This document shows, in pieces, positions 8,898 to 18,328 of a stretch of 64,000 bases of DNA. Both the position numbers and the translations under genes were made by a program. The notes below the pieces were generated by a model that saw only the letters and a list, made by a program, of their open reading frames with translations, was not told the DNA's origin and searched no databases. Each line of letters opens with the position of its first letter. Position 1 is the first letter of the stretch. Origin of the DNA: an uncultured Lachnospiraceae bacterium (GTDB lineage: Bacteria > Bacillota > Clostridia > Lachnospirales > Lachnospiraceae); the NCBI GenBank assembly GCA_947571775.1, contig CANOZK010000001.1:62001-126000 (forward strand), read 5' to 3'.

Positions 8898-9347
8898 TTA
8901 CTCAGAATATTTTTTCTCCTGCTTTTCGCGGCTTTTTTGGGAAATCTTTCCCATAATCACCAGGCACAGAAAACACAAAACGCTGATTCCCACAAAAAAC
9001 GCCGCCGCATATTTTGAAAGATTTTCCTGAATTCCTGCCTTTTGGCTAATTGCGAGACAATAGAAAACGGTGAAGATAGCGGAGAAGATCACACTCAGAA
9101 ACGCGGACTGTCCCACGGTCATATCCCTGCCGCTTTTTGTCCAGATGCCTTTTTTCATGCAGCCGATGAGATAGAGACATCCTCCTGTGAGAAAAACAAC
9201 CGTTTCTCCGATTACCACTTCCCAGGTTCCTTTCCAAATCAATTCCGCCACGATCACCGCCGCGCTGGCGATAAACATCGCATAGAAGCCGTACATGCCG
9301 ATTCTGGCTATTTCCTGATTTTGTCTTTCATCCAACCCATTTTTCAT
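8898..9347 (-). CDS. Small four-helix membrane protein of unknown function
   Basis: A 149-residue protein with four predicted membrane helices (about 17-40, 45-63, 79-103 and 111-133), a short charged N-terminus (NGLDERQNQEIARIG) and a Lys-rich cytoplasmic tail. It resembles small DUF6773-type proteins that accompany XRE regulators in clostridia; this assignment is from memory. Its ribosome-binding site GGGAGG lies in the last codons of the XRE gene, four bases upstream, so the two are one operon. A regulator-bound membrane sensor or a target of the regulator are both possible. Function unknown. Confidence 0.75.
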   Translation of the reverse strand: MKNGLDERQNQEIARIGMYGFYAMFIASAAVIVAELIWKGTWEVVIGETVVFLTGGCLYLIGCMKKGIWTKSGRDMTVGQSAFLSVIFSAIFTVFYCLAISQKAGIQENLSKYAAAFFVGISVLCFLCLVIMGKISQKSREKQEKKYSE

Positions 9348-9351
9348 GTTG

Positions 9352-9546
9352 TCATTCCTCCCAAAATAAATCGTTTAACGTTTTGTCAAGTTCTTTGCAA
9401 ATCGCGATGCACAACTTCAGTGTGGGGTTGTAATCGCCTGCCTCGATCATTCCGATGGTCTGCCTGGTCACCCCTACACGTTTTGCCAGTTCAATTTGGG
9501 AAAGGTCTTTTTCCATTCTGGCAAATTTCACTTTCAAATTCTTCAA
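9352..9546 (-). CDS. Small XRE-family (YozG-like) transcriptional regulator
   Basis: A 64-residue single-domain helix-turn-helix protein. The Cro/CI-type core is ELAKRVGVTRQTIGMIEAGDYNPTL (about 20-43) followed by the LCIAICKELDKTLNDLFWEE tail typical of the family. Start is TTG at 9544-9546, preceded by a full GGAGG with a 7-nt spacer. Driven by the promoter at 9565-9593 and translationally linked to the downstream membrane protein. Probable DNA-binding autoregulator of this two-gene unit. Confidence 0.92.
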   Translation of the reverse strand: MKNLKVKFARMEKDLSQIELAKRVGVTRQTIGMIEAGDYNPTLKLCIAICKELDKTLNDLFWEE

Positions 9547-9564
9547 TCCACCACCTCCAGCGTT

Positions 9565-9593
9565 AGAATAACACTTTATCTTCCTTTTGTCAA
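9565..9593 (-). promoter_or_regulatory. Promoter of the XRE/membrane-protein operon
   Basis: Perfect TTGACA (9588-9593), 17-bp spacer and TATTCT (9565-9570) on the minus strand, leaving a short leader before the GGAGG site. Confidence 0.75.
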
Positions 9594-9634
9594 TTATATA
9601 TTACATAAAAAAGATATATTTTGCTTTTTTCAAG

Positions 9635-9675
9635 AAAAAAAATCATGGAAAGCAATTTTTCCACTTTCCATGATT
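9635..9675 (-). terminator. Intrinsic terminator after amtB-glnB
   Basis: Perfect 12-bp stem (9641-9652 with 9664-9675), 11-nt loop and, on the minus strand, a run of eight T (9635-9642). It lies 17 bases after the transporter stop codon. A textbook Rho-independent terminator. Confidence 0.93.
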
Positions 9676-9691
9676 CATTTATTCTATTCGA

Positions 9692-11443
9692 TTATTCTAC
9701 ATCCTGAAGAGCCGCAACTCCTTCTTCTCCGGTGCGGACTTTGATAACCTTGCTGACGTTATACACAAAGATCTTGCCATCGCCAATATGTCCAGTATAC
9801 AAAGCTTTCTTGACAGCTTCCACTACGGTATCCACCGGAATCTTGCTGACAACTACTTCTACTTTTACTTTCGGTAGAAGAGTAGCATCCATTTCTACAC
9901 CGCGGTACATCTCTCCGGCGCCTTTTTGCACCCCGCACCCCATTACCTGTGTTACCGTCATGCCGGTGACACCCAGATCGTTGATCGCTTTTTTCAATTG
10001 ATCGTACCTGGACAGCCTTGCAATAATGGCCACTTTGTAAATGTTCGTATCTTCCAGAGGAGCAACCGCTACTTTCACGGCCGCCTCTTTCTGCGCCGGC
10101 GAAGCCGCTGTATAATCATCTGTTCCAATATCGGTATTTTCATTTACCTCCATCGTCATGGTGTTGGAAATATCCAGAATGCTGAAGCCTGAGTAAGCCG
10201 ACGCAAGGCCGTGCTCACAGGAATCCAGACCAACGATTTCCTCTTCCTCGGAAACCCGCAGCCCCATCACAGACTGAATCAGCAGGAAAACAATGGTAAT
10301 GCTCACCGCCGTCCAGGCCGCCACCGCGGCAAATCCAATCAACTGAAGCCCTAACTGCTCCAACCCGCCTCCATAAAACAAACCTTCCTTTATACCTGCC
10401 GTTTCAAAAGCCGGTGAAGCGGATGTCGAAAAGAGACCAACTGCAATCGTTCCCCAAATTCCGTTTAAACAGTGGACGGCCACTGCTCCGACTGGATCGT
10501 CGATGCGCAGCTTATAATCCAGCAGCCAAACGCCGAAGATTACCAGGAGGCCAGCTACCGCTCCAATCACTGCCGCGCCTATGCAGTCTGTCACATCACA
10601 GGGGGCGGTAATCGCTACCAGACCGGCCAGAGAAGCGTTTAGGCACATGGAGACGTCGGGTTTTCCATATTTTATCCAGGTAAAGATCAAGCATATCACA
10701 GTAGCAATCGCTGGAGCAATCGTTGTGGTTACGAAAATAGAAGCCAATTCATCCACCGACTGTGCAGCCGCACCATTAAATCCATACCATCCAAGCCATA
10801 GGATAAAGACGCCGAGGCATCCAAGGGGCAGATTGTGTCCCGGAAACGCGTTGACTTTTATGATTTTTCCATCTTTGTCCTTGGTAAATTTGCCAATACG
10901 GGGGCCTAAAATCTTCGCGCCGATCAATGCGGAGATGCCGCCGACCATATGGATGGCAGTAGAACCCGCATAGTCATGAAAACCGATTTGCGCCAGCCAG
11001 CCGCCGCCCCAGATCCAATGCGCTTCGATCGGATAAACAAATGCCGAAATCAGCGCGGAATAAACACAATAAGATAAAAACTTCGTCCGTTCGGCCATGG
11101 CGCCCGATACAATCGTAGCCGTGGTCGCACAAAATACCAAATTAAATATAAAACCCGACCAGTCAAAATCTGCATAATTGGTGATAACATCGAATCCTGG
11201 CCTTCCAATCAATCCAACCATATCTTCGCCCAGCAGCAGGCCAAAGCCAATCAAAATGAACATAACCGTACCAATACAGAAATCCATCAGGTTTTTCATC
11301 AGAATGTTGCCCGCATTTTTCGCCCTGGTAAATCCGGTCTCCACCATAGCAAATCCCGCCTGCATCCAGAACACCAGAGCGGCGCCGATCAGATACCAGA
11401 CGCCAAACAAATCGCCGTTTACTGCATTTAAAATTTCTTCCAT
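9692..11443 (-). CDS. Ammonium transporter fused to a PII regulatory domain
   Basis: A 583-residue fusion. The N-terminal 400 or so residues are an Amt/MEP channel of about 11 membrane helices; the two pore histidines lie in AIHMVGG and GAVAVHCLNG. The last 115 residues are a complete PII (GlnB/GlnK) domain, from NIYKVAIIARLSRYDQL through the T-loop GAGEMYRGVE to TGHIGDGKIFVYNV. Free PII proteins close Amt channels by inserting the T-loop, so here the plug is tethered to the channel. ATG at 11441-11443 follows GAGGGAAAG; the frame continues upstream without another ribosome-binding site. It lies behind glnN with an intrinsic terminator between them, so expression probably depends on read-through or its own promoter. 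Confidence 0.95.
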   Translation of the reverse strand: MEEILNAVNGDLFGVWYLIGAALVFWMQAGFAMVETGFTRAKNAGNILMKNLMDFCIGTVMFILIGFGLLLGEDMVGLIGRPGFDVITNYADFDWSGFIFNLVFCATTATIVSGAMAERTKFLSYCVYSALISAFVYPIEAHWIWGGGWLAQIGFHDYAGSTAIHMVGGISALIGAKILGPRIGKFTKDKDGKIIKVNAFPGHNLPLGCLGVFILWLGWYGFNGAAAQSVDELASIFVTTTIAPAIATVICLIFTWIKYGKPDVSMCLNASLAGLVAITAPCDVTDCIGAAVIGAVAGLLVIFGVWLLDYKLRIDDPVGAVAVHCLNGIWGTIAVGLFSTSASPAFETAGIKEGLFYGGGLEQLGLQLIGFAAVAAWTAVSITIVFLLIQSVMGLRVSEEEEIVGLDSCEHGLASAYSGFSILDISNTMTMEVNENTDIGTDDYTAASPAQKEAAVKVAVAPLEDTNIYKVAIIARLSRYDQLKKAINDLGVTGMTVTQVMGCGVQKGAGEMYRGVEMDATLLPKVKVEVVVSKIPVDTVVEAVKKALYTGHIGDGKIFVYNVSKVIKVRTGEEGVAALQDVE

Positions 11444-11465
11444 AAAGACTTTCCCTCCCTCATAC

Positions 11466-11512
11466 AAAAAAAGGAAGCAAAAGCGCTGTATTGCTACAAG
11501 CACCTTTGCTTC
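11466..11512 (-). terminator. Intrinsic terminator between glnN and amtB-glnB
   Basis: Minus-strand stem of about 14 bp (GAAGCAAA...TTTGCTTC outer arms at 11505-11512 and 11474-11481, G-U pairs inside), 11-nt loop, then C and seven T (11466-11472). It lies just before the transporter's ribosome-binding site, so it may partly uncouple channel synthesis from glutamine synthetase. Confidence 0.85.
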
Positions 11513-11534
11513 GCGTTTGTCTTCTTTTCTTTTT

Positions 11535-13649
11535 TTATACCTCAAAAATCAAATCGCCGTAGGATGGCATCGGCCACATTTCCTTGTCTACCAGCATTTC
11601 TAGTTTGTCTACTGGTGTACGCAGCGCTTCCATGGCAGGCATAATCTTATTGTAATAGAATTCTGCCTGTTCTTTTCCTTCTGCCATAGCGGAACCATGA
11701 TCGGCCACTTCTGTCAGATTTTGCAGATTTTTCTTTGTCTCTACCAGAAGCCCGGAGCACTCTTTGAGCAGCTCTTCTTGTACGCTGACATCCACAGCCG
11801 CTGCAGCTTTGATGGTGTTGATAGAATTTGCCAGCTTTGTTACATATTTGATGACGGCTGGAATGATCTGTTTGCTGGCTACGTCAATCATAACCCTTGC
11901 TTCGATGTTGATAGCCTTTGCATACTGTTCATACATAATCTCAGCTCTGGATTCCAGTTCCGCCTGGGTATACACGCCAAAGCTCTCGAAAAGCTTGATA
12001 GCCTTTGGCGTTACCAGAGAAGGAATGGTTTCTACCATCGAGCGGAGATGCGGAAGTCCCCTGCGCTCCGCTTCTTCTATCCACTCTTTGGAATATCCGT
12101 TGCCGTTAAATACGATCCGCTGATGTTCTGTGGCATACTGTTTGATCAAATCGTGTACAGCAATGCCGAAATCATCTGCCTTTTCCAGAATGTCACAGGC
12201 TTCTTTGAAAGCCTCGGCAATGATGGTATTCAAGACAATATTCGGAGAAGCGATGGAGTCCCTCGAACCTACCATACGGAACTCAAATTTATTTCCGGTA
12301 AAAGCGAACGGAGAAGTACGGTTCCGGTCTGTGGCATCTTTTGCCAAATCTGGAAGAGTTTTTACACCGGTTTGCAGTTTGCCGCCCTTGATGCTGTGGG
12401 TAGCGGTTCCAGTGCTGATCAACTGCTCTAACACGTCCTCGAGCTGTTCGCCCAGGAAGACGGAGATAATCGCCGGCGGCGCCTCGTTTGCACCCAGTCT
12501 GTGGTCATTTCCCACATCTGCTGCGGATTCCCGAAGCAAATCTGCATGAATATCTACTGCTTTTAAGATACAAGTCAGCACCAGCAAAAATTGAATATTT
12601 TCGTGCGGGGTCTTGCCTGGCTCCAGCAGATTGATTCCATCGTCGGTAATGATCGACCAGTTGTTATGTTTTCCAGAACCATTGACCCCGGCAAACGGCT
12701 TCTCATGAAGCAGGCATTTCATTCCATGCTCGCAGGCTACTCTTTTTAGTGTCTGCATCACAATGTGGTTGTGATCCACGGCAATGTTTGCCTGGTCATA
12801 AATGGGCGCAATTTCATGTTGGGCGGGAGCCACCTCGTTGTGCTGTGTCTTGGCTGTAACGCCTAGTTTCCAAAGCTCTTCGTTGACATCCTTCATATAA
12901 GAAGCAATTCTCTGACGGATGGTTCCGAAGTAGTGGTCATCCAATTCTTGTCCTTTGGGCGGCATGGCTCCAAATAAGGTGCGCCCAGTGTAAATCAAAT
13001 CCTTTCTTTGCAGGAATTTTTCCTCATCCACCAGGAAATATTCCTGCTCCGGCCCAACGGAAGGCGTTACTTTCTTGGAGGTTGTATTTCCGAACAGCCG
13101 AACCAGACGCAGCGCCTGACGGTTGATTGCCTCCATAGAACGGAGCAGCGGGGTTTTCTGGTCTAAGGCTTCCCCTGTATACGAACAGAATGCAGTAGGA
13201 ATACACAGAATAGCACCTGCCGCATCATGGCGGACAAATGCAGGTGATGTACAATCCCAGGCTGTGTACCCTCTGGCCTCAAAGGTAGCCCGCAGGCCCC
13301 CGGATGGGAAGGAGGAAGCATCCGGCTCGCCCTTAATTAATTCTTTTCCAGAAAAAGACATCAGCACTTTTCCGCTCTCCAACGGCGCAGAAATGAAAGA
13401 ATCGTGCTTTTCCGCAGTCACACCAGTTAAAGGCTGGAACCAGTGAGAATAATGAGTTGCTCCCTTCTCAATGGCCCATTCTTTCATCTCATGGGCTACC
13501 ACATCGGCAATTTCCAATGTCAGTTCCTTGCCCTCCTCAATGGTTTTTTTCAACTCCCTGTATACTTTCTTCGGCAGCCGCTCCTGCATTACAGAATCGT
13601 TAAATACGTCCTGACCGAAAATCTCTGTTACTTTCACTAAATCACCCAT
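11535..13649 (-). CDS. glnN: Glutamine synthetase type III
   Basis: GS III, 704 residues, forming glutamine from glutamate, ammonia and ATP. The length is far above GS I (about 445) and matches GlnN. Landmarks are [51 protein letters not shown] (ammonia/ATP site) and the [17 protein letters not shown] segment. The ATG at 13647-13649 follows AAAGGAAG; nine earlier codons read through the leader. Its 5' leader has a terminator-like hairpin at 13677-13711, and the AmtB-PII gene follows, so import and assimilation of ammonium are paired here. Confidence 0.97.
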   Translation of the reverse strand: MGDLVKVTEIFGQDVFNDSVMQERLPKKVYRELKKTIEEGKELTLEIADVVAHEMKEWAIEKGATHYSHWFQPLTGVTAEKHDSFISAPLESGKVLMSFSGKELIKGEPDASSFPSGGLRATFEARGYTAWDCTSPAFVRHDAAGAILCIPTAFCSYTGEALDQKTPLLRSMEAINRQALRLVRLFGNTTSKKVTPSVGPEQEYFLVDEEKFLQRKDLIYTGRTLFGAMPPKGQELDDHYFGTIRQRIASYMKDVNEELWKLGVTAKTQHNEVAPAQHEIAPIYDQANIAVDHNHIVMQTLKRVACEHGMKCLLHEKPFAGVNGSGKHNNWSIITDDGINLLEPGKTPHENIQFLLVLTCILKAVDIHADLLRESAADVGNDHRLGANEAPPAIISVFLGEQLEDVLEQLISTGTATHSIKGGKLQTGVKTLPDLAKDATDRNRTSPFAFTGNKFEFRMVGSRDSIASPNIVLNTIIAEAFKEACDILEKADDFGIAVHDLIKQYATEHQRIVFNGNGYSKEWIEEAERRGLPHLRSMVETIPSLVTPKAIKLFESFGVYTQAELESRAEIMYEQYAKAINIEARVMIDVASKQIIPAVIKYVTKLANSINTIKAAAAVDVSVQEELLKECSGLLVETKKNLQNLTEVADHGSAMAEGKEQAEFYYNKIMPAMEALRTPVDKLEMLVDKEMWPMPSYGDLIFEV

Positions 13650-13676
13650 CTTTTTTCTTCCTTTCATTAAAAGCAA

Positions 13677-13711
13677 AAAGGCGTCCCACCATTTTTTTGT
13701 GGAACGCCTTT
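13677..13711 (-). promoter_or_regulatory. Hairpin in the glnN leader (possible attenuator)
   Basis: Minus-strand stem of 13 bp with one U-G pair (AAAGGCGTTCCAC with GTGGGACGCCTTT), 9-nt loop, then TTGCTTTT, ending about 20 nt before the glnN ribosome-binding site. It could be an attenuator. The segment GGAC-AAAGGC-GTTCC at its 5' arm could form a small competing hairpin with a six-base loop having A at position 1 and G at 4, as ANTAR antiterminator targets do; that reading is weak because I cannot find a good first hairpin. Confidence 0.55.
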
Positions 13712-13754
13712 GTCCTCTCTAAACTGTCTGAATTTGAATTCCAAGCTTACTATT

Positions 13755-13783
13755 AAGATACCGTAAACCGCAAAGAAATGCAA
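13755..13783 (-). promoter_or_regulatory. Putative glnN promoter
   Basis: TTGCAT (13778-13783), 17-bp spacer, TATCTT (13755-13760) on the minus strand. The -10 is imperfect, so confidence is modest. It would start transcription about 100 nt before glnN and include the leader hairpin. Confidence 0.45.
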
Positions 13784-13815
13784 GAGTAATATTTCATAAA
13801 GAGATTTTTATATTT

Positions 13816-14742
13816 TTAGTTTTTATCAGCAATCTTTACAACGGAAGATTTGGGATCTGCCAAAAAAATCCCCATCGCTTCTTTGCGATTTTCAATCATC
13901 ACCTGTTTGTGCGCGCCTCCATACTCGCCGTCCAGCGTCCATGGGATGGATTCCTGAGATGTTATGGTAATATTGGACGCTTTAAAAGAATGAATCATTT
14001 CCGAGCGATCCTCCGCCATCAGCAGGGAAGTGATAATCTCATTCATTTCCAGAGGATTTTTTGGTTTGCGGATCAGCGTCACCTCAAACAGCCCGTCGCT
14101 CATATCCACATTTTTCCCGGTCAAATGTTTGAATCCTCCCACAGATCGGGAATTGGTAATCATCCCGTAAATAAAATCTCCCTCCAGAGATTTATCCCCG
14201 GCCTGAATCTCACAGTGATAAGATTTGATGTCCAAAAGCCTTTTTACACCCTCCAAGACATAGGCCAGATGGCCCAGGATATTTTTCAGATCCTGGTTGG
14301 TTTCATACGCTACATCGGTAAACAATCCAAACGCTGCAATGTACACAAAAGAATCGTCGTTGAAGTGTCCCACATCGCAGCGGTAAATCTCTCCTTGTAC
14401 AATCGCCTCAGCAGCTTTTATCATATCCTTGGGTATGTGCAGACTATTAGCAAAATCGTTGGTGCTGCCTGCCGGAATATAGCCCAGAGGAGTCTGGCTG
14501 TCGCAGGCCATCAATCCAGAGACTACCTCGTCCAGCGTGCCGTCTCCGCCGCTGCAAACGACAACATCCGCGCTTGCCTGGTATTCCATAACCTTTGCGT
14601 ATCCGTCCCCTTTTGCCTGAGTGGGGTATACGATGGTTTCGTATCCGGCTTTTACAAAAATATCAACAATATCGGCCAGTTTCGTCTTGAGCAAACCCTT
14701 CCCGGCCTTGGGATTGTATACAAAAAATAATTTCTTTTCCAT
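13816..14742 (-). CDS. Diacylglycerol/lipid kinase family protein (YegS/DgkB-like)
   Basis: A 308-residue cytosolic lipid kinase of the DAGK catalytic family. The N-terminus FFVYNPKAGKG and the nucleotide-binding GGDGTLDEVVSGL motif (about 70-82) are characteristic, with GYIPAGSTNDFANSL following. In Firmicutes DgkB recycles diacylglycerol from lipoteichoic-acid synthesis; YegS uses phosphatidylglycerol. Substrate cannot be told here. Start taken as the ATG at 14740-14742, four bases after the pepP stop, since MEKKLFFVYNP is the family's usual N-terminus. A TTG at 14770-14772, inside pepP, is the alternative. Cotranscribed with the aminopeptidase. Confidence 0.9.
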   Translation of the reverse strand: MEKKLFFVYNPKAGKGLLKTKLADIVDIFVKAGYETIVYPTQAKGDGYAKVMEYQASADVVVCSGGDGTLDEVVSGLMACDSQTPLGYIPAGSTNDFANSLHIPKDMIKAAEAIVQGEIYRCDVGHFNDDSFVYIAAFGLFTDVAYETNQDLKNILGHLAYVLEGVKRLLDIKSYHCEIQAGDKSLEGDFIYGMITNSRSVGGFKHLTGKNVDMSDGLFEVTLIRKPKNPLEMNEIITSLLMAEDRSEMIHSFKASNITITSQESIPWTLDGEYGGAHKQVMIENRKEAMGIFLADPKSSVVKIADKN

Positions 14743-14746
14743 ATTT

Positions 14747-15991
14747 TTACCGTTCTGCCATAAACGCTTCAATCTCTTCTATGGTCTTGGGTATGCCTCC
14801 TGACAACACTTCACAGCCATCTTTTGTCACCAAAAGGGTATCCTCAATGCGGATTCCAATACCCAGTTCCTCGAAATACAGGCCTGGCTCCAGCGTGAAC
14901 ATCATGTCCTCCTCCAAAAGAGCTTGTTCGTCGCCTACATCGTGGGTATACAGGCCGATATAGTGCCCGGAACCATGGAAATAATAGCGGGAAATCTCTT
15001 CTTTTTTCTGAATCATCCCCAGTTTTATCAGCTCTTCGGCCATGACATCCTTGCTGATTTGCTGCAATTCATGTTTTGGCTGTCCCGGTTTTGTCCGGGC
15101 GATGGCAGCCTCCAGCCCTTTTAACACCACTTGATACAGAGCTTTTTGCTGTGGGGCAAATTTGCCGCTGACTGGGTAGGTACGGCTTACGTCTGCGGCA
15201 TAATGTCCCCATTCCGCACCCAAATCAAACAGAATCATGTCCCCGTCCTGCATTTTGCGGTCATTGGCGACGTAATGAAGGATGCAGGCATTCGGCCCGG
15301 AAGCGGCTATCGTCGGAAATGCATGCCCGGCATTGTGACTTTTCAGCACGAAATCAAAATAAGCCTCGGCCTGGCACTCACGCATCCCAGGCTTTAAGTT
15401 TTTTAGCATGTGCTTTACGCCCTCCTCGGTAATCTGACATGCTTCCCTGTGCCGCGCAATCTCCTCCGATGTTTTCACCTGCCGCATCTGGCTCATCTGA
15501 GGGAATGTATTGTAAATATGAATATACGGATAGCAGGACTGAACTTTTGACGCAAACTGCTGCGCCGGGTTCGGGTGGAAGCCTTCCTCCCAGTTGGCAA
15601 TATCCACATAGAGATTTTCAATCAGGTTTTTCCTGCCAAACAGAGGGATGACGCTCAGGAATTTCTCCAGATACTCCACCTGCTCAATGCCTGTCTGGGC
15701 GCTGACGCTTTCCTTTGTGTAAGAAATCCCTTCCCACCGCTGTTTCTTCTCGTCTGGATGATCGATAAACAGGACTTCCCGATAATTTCCCGCCTCTTTT
15801 ACCGCCATAAAAATTGCTTTTGGCTGCTCAAAGCCGGTCAGGTAATAAAAGTTTGCATAAGGCGTAAAGGGGAACATCTGATCGCCTCTGTCTTCTTTGT
15901 GCTCTCCAGAAAAAACAAACCCCATGGAATTGTCTTTGAGCAAATCCTGATATAACCGTCTTCTGCTTTTATGAAATTCCTGACTAATCAT
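14747..15991 (-). CDS. pepP: Xaa-Pro aminopeptidase (M24B)
   Basis: A 414-residue dinuclear-metal aminopeptidase that removes N-terminal residues before proline. An N-terminal creatinase-like domain (1-170) precedes the pita-bread domain, whose metal ligands appear in order: DLGAEWGHYAADVSR (two Asp), GSGHYIGLYTHDVG (His), LEPGLYF (Glu) and IRIEDTLLV (Glu). The chosen ATG at 15989-15991 has GGAGG four bases before it; 16 earlier codons cover that site and the rplQ terminator. It leads the lipid kinase gene and lies after the rplQ terminator, so it needs its own promoter, which I do not see clearly. Confidence 0.95.
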   Translation of the reverse strand: MISQEFHKSRRRLYQDLLKDNSMGFVFSGEHKEDRGDQMFPFTPYANFYYLTGFEQPKAIFMAVKEAGNYREVLFIDHPDEKKQRWEGISYTKESVSAQTGIEQVEYLEKFLSVIPLFGRKNLIENLYVDIANWEEGFHPNPAQQFASKVQSCYPYIHIYNTFPQMSQMRQVKTSEEIARHREACQITEEGVKHMLKNLKPGMRECQAEAYFDFVLKSHNAGHAFPTIAASGPNACILHYVANDRKMQDGDMILFDLGAEWGHYAADVSRTYPVSGKFAPQQKALYQVVLKGLEAAIARTKPGQPKHELQQISKDVMAEELIKLGMIQKKEEISRYYFHGSGHYIGLYTHDVGDEQALLEEDMMFTLEPGLYFEELGIGIRIEDTLLVTKDGCEVLSGGIPKTIEEIEAFMAER

Positions 15992-16009
15992 ACTGCCTCC
16001 TCTCAATTT

Positions 16010-16037
16010 AAAAAGGAACGCAGCAAGGCCGCGTTCC
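16010..16037 (-). terminator. Terminator of the ribosomal protein operon
   Basis: Minus-strand stem GGAACGC/GCGTTCC (16031-16037 with 16015-16021), 9-nt loop, then five T (16010-16014), about 17 bases after rplQ. Ends the S10-spc-alpha transcript. Confidence 0.85.
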
Positions 16038-16053
16038 ATTATGTCTTTTCTGT

Positions 16054-16590
16054 TTATACCAGTTCCAATACGACTTCCATAGCGGCATCGCCTTTTCTTG
16101 GGCCAATTTTCACGATACGTGTATATCCACCGTTGCGGCCTTCATATTTGGGCGCAATATCCGTAAACATTTTGTCCACCATGTCCACTTGCTTCGTATT
16201 TTTCTTTCTTCCGGCACCTTTTGTCGGTACCTCTTTTACTGGATAGAAGACTTTGAGCATCTGTCTTCTGGCATGAAGTCTGGAAGGAGAATCCTTTTTG
16301 ATCTCTTTTTGAACTTCTTCATAGACAGTTACTTTTTTGCCGTCTACTACCTGTTTTTCCCGTTTGCCCTCGGCATTTTTCTTGGGAACTTTGGCCGTTA
16401 CAGTTACCGTTTCATAGTTGTCTTTTTCCCTGACAGCCATAGCAATTAGGCCCTCCGCAATCTTGCGGACTTCCTTTGCCTTGGTCTCCGTAGTAATGAT
16501 CTTTCCGTGATACAACAGGTTTGTCACCTGGTTGCGCAGCAGAGCTTTTCTCTGACTGGATGTTCTGCCTAATTTTCTGTATTTTGCCAT
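16054..16590 (-). CDS. rplQ: 50S ribosomal protein L17, enlarged
   Basis: L17, 178 residues, next to the exit tunnel on the large subunit. The canonical start MAKYRKLGRTSSQRKALLRN is preceded by GGAGG (9-nt spacer), so the ATG at 16588-16590 is chosen over earlier codons. Usual bacterial length is 115-130. The excess is an insertion of about 50 residues (about 55-105, Lys/Glu/Val-rich, including KVPKKNAEGKREKQV) in the middle of the domain; the C-terminal GGYTRIVKIGPRKGDAA is normal. Such insertions occur in Lachnospiraceae. Last gene of the alpha operon. Confidence 0.96.
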   Translation of the reverse strand: MAKYRKLGRTSSQRKALLRNQVTNLLYHGKIITTETKAKEVRKIAEGLIAMAVREKDNYETVTVTAKVPKKNAEGKREKQVVDGKKVTVYEEVQKEIKKDSPSRLHARRQMLKVFYPVKEVPTKGAGRKKNTKQVDMVDKMFTDIAPKYEGRNGGYTRIVKIGPRKGDAAMEVVLELV

Positions 16591-16670
16591 TTTCAAATCC
16601 TCCATCTGTGGGACACCTGCCATGCTCATCGGTCTTACTGACAGATGTCAGGCATCCACGTTATTTTCAA

Positions 16671-16697
16671 ACAGTTCAGATACCTTCACTGTTATCG
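16671..16697. repeat. Short dispersed repeat, copy A (after rpoA)
   Basis: A 21-base exact match (16675-16695) to 40015-40035, extending to about 25 bases with one mismatch. Each copy lies shortly 3' of a minus-strand gene. Here it can form a small AACAGT/ACTGTT hairpin on the minus strand. Confidence 0.6.
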
Positions 16698-16704
16698 TTA
16701 CTTG

Positions 16705-17664
16705 TCACTCTTCTGCCGGCTGAAGCTGCAGACCGAGTTCCTTTAATTTCGCCAACACTTCTTCTAGCGACTTGCGTCCCAGATTCCGTACTTTCATCAT
16801 ATCGTCCGAGGTTCTGTTGCACAGTTCCTCCACGGTATTGATTCCGGCTCTCTTGAGACAATTGTAAGAACGCACAGACAATTCCAGTTCATCAATGCTC
16901 ATCTCCAGCACTTTTTCCTTCTCATTGTCTTCTTTCTCAATCATCACTTCCGCAGTCTTGGCATTTTCGGATAAATCAATAAACAGGCTCAAATGCTCGC
17001 TGAGCACTTTTGCCGCCAGACTTACCGCTTCATCCGGGTCTAACGTACCGTTTGTGTATACATCAAGGGTTAATTTATCAAAATCTGTAATTTGACCAAC
17101 ACGAGTATTCTCTACTGTTAGGTTTACACGCTCTACCGGTGTATAAATCGAATCAATCGCAATGACTCCTATGGGCATATCCTCTGTTTTGCCCTTTTCC
17201 GAACTCACATAACCTCTGCCTTTTGTAATTGTCAGTTCCATTCCCAGCCTGCAATCCTTGCCGCCGTTTAAAGTGGCAATTACCAGATCCGGATTCATGA
17301 TTTCAATATCCTGATCCGCCTGGATATCCGCAGCAGTCACTACGCCTTTTCCTTCACACTCCACATAGGCAACCTTCGGTTCATTATCCGCACTTCTATT
17401 TCGGATAGCGAGGCTCTTCAGGTTCATGATGATTTCAGTCACATCTTCCTTCACGCCGGGGATTGAACTGAATTCATGGAGTACCCCGTCGATTTTCACC
17501 TGGCTGACCGCAGCTCCCGGCAAGGAGGAAAGCATAATACGTCTAAGTGAATTTCCCAGAGTAGTCCCATATCCCCTTTCCAAAGGTTCCACTACAAATC
17601 TGCCGTACTTCTTATCTTCGGAAATATCCGTAATTTCAATCTTAGGCTTATTAAAATCAAACAC
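16705..17664 (-). CDS. rpoA: RNA polymerase alpha subunit
   Basis: Alpha subunit, 319 residues. The N-terminal domain starts the beta/beta' assembly ([21 protein letters not shown] is the dimerisation signature), and the C-terminal helix-hairpin-helix domain (about 250-310, [18 protein letters not shown]...[14 protein letters not shown]) contacts UP elements and activators. Lies between rpsD and rplQ, in standard alpha-operon order. GGAGG-type site in the rpsD-rpoA gap. Confidence 0.99.
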   Translation of the reverse strand: MFDFNKPKIEITDISEDKKYGRFVVEPLERGYGTTLGNSLRRIMLSSLPGAAVSQVKIDGVLHEFSSIPGVKEDVTEIIMNLKSLAIRNRSADNEPKVAYVECEGKGVVTAADIQADQDIEIMNPDLVIATLNGGKDCRLGMELTITKGRGYVSSEKGKTEDMPIGVIAIDSIYTPVERVNLTVENTRVGQITDFDKLTLDVYTNGTLDPDEAVSLAAKVLSEHLSLFIDLSENAKTAEVMIEKEDNEKEKVLEMSIDELELSVRSYNCLKRAGINTVEELCNRTSDDMMKVRNLGRKSLEEVLAKLKELGLQLQPAEE

Positions 17665-17693
17665 TTATAAGACACCTCCTTGGGTGTTACCTA

Positions 17694-18287
17694 TTATTTA
17701 GAGTATAACTCGACGATAAGCATCTCGTTCACGGGAACATCGATTACTTCTCTTGTTGGAATTTCTTTTACGACTCCTTTTAAAGAATCCTGGTCGCAAT
17801 CCAGCCATTCTGGAACCAGTCTTCCGCCGGTGATTTCCAGAACGCTTTTATACCTGGCAGATCCCTTGCAGTTTTCTTTAATCTCAACCACATCGCCTGC
17901 TTTTACAAGGAAAGAAGGAATGTTTACCACTCTTCCATTTACCGTTACATGCTTATGGTCTACGATCTGTCTTGCTTCCCTTCTTGTACGGGCAAATCCA
18001 AGACGGAAAATAACATTGTCCAATCTGCGCTCTAAGAGAATCATCAGATTAGCACCGGTCATCCCCTGCATTTTATCTGCTTTTTTATAATAATTACGGA
18101 AAGGTTTTTCCAATACACCATAAATAAATTTTGCTTTCTGTTTTTCACGCAGCTGAAGACCATATTCGGAAATCTTCCGGTTTGCTCTGCGCAACTGCCT
18201 GGTTGATTTTTTATTAATTCCCAGATACATGGGGTCTAAATCCAAAGATCTGCATCTTTTCAATACTGGCACACGATTTACTGCCAT
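17694..18287 (-). CDS. rpsD: 30S ribosomal protein S4
   Basis: S4, 197 residues, primary 16S rRNA binder that nucleates 30S assembly. An S4 RNA-binding domain (about 87-150) includes RRLDNVIFRLGFARTRREARQIVDHKHVTVNGR. The N-terminus lacks the Cys4 zinc motif found in some S4 proteins. In many bacteria S4 represses its own operon by binding near rpsM; the structured gap at 19121-19388 would be the place to look here. GGAGG site before the ATG. Confidence 0.98.
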   Translation of the reverse strand: MAVNRVPVLKRCRSLDLDPMYLGINKKSTRQLRRANRKISEYGLQLREKQKAKFIYGVLEKPFRNYYKKADKMQGMTGANLMILLERRLDNVIFRLGFARTRREARQIVDHKHVTVNGRVVNIPSFLVKAGDVVEIKENCKGSARYKSVLEITGGRLVPEWLDCDQDSLKGVVKEIPTREVIDVPVNEMLIVELYSK

Positions 18288-18328
18288 GCTTAGCTACCTC
18301 CTAAATGAATTTCTATCGTAAACGGAAT

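Noticed and set aside
13677..13711. Glutamine riboswitch in the glnN leader
   Set aside because: Only one long hairpin is present, without the three-helix junction expected of glutamine riboswitches.
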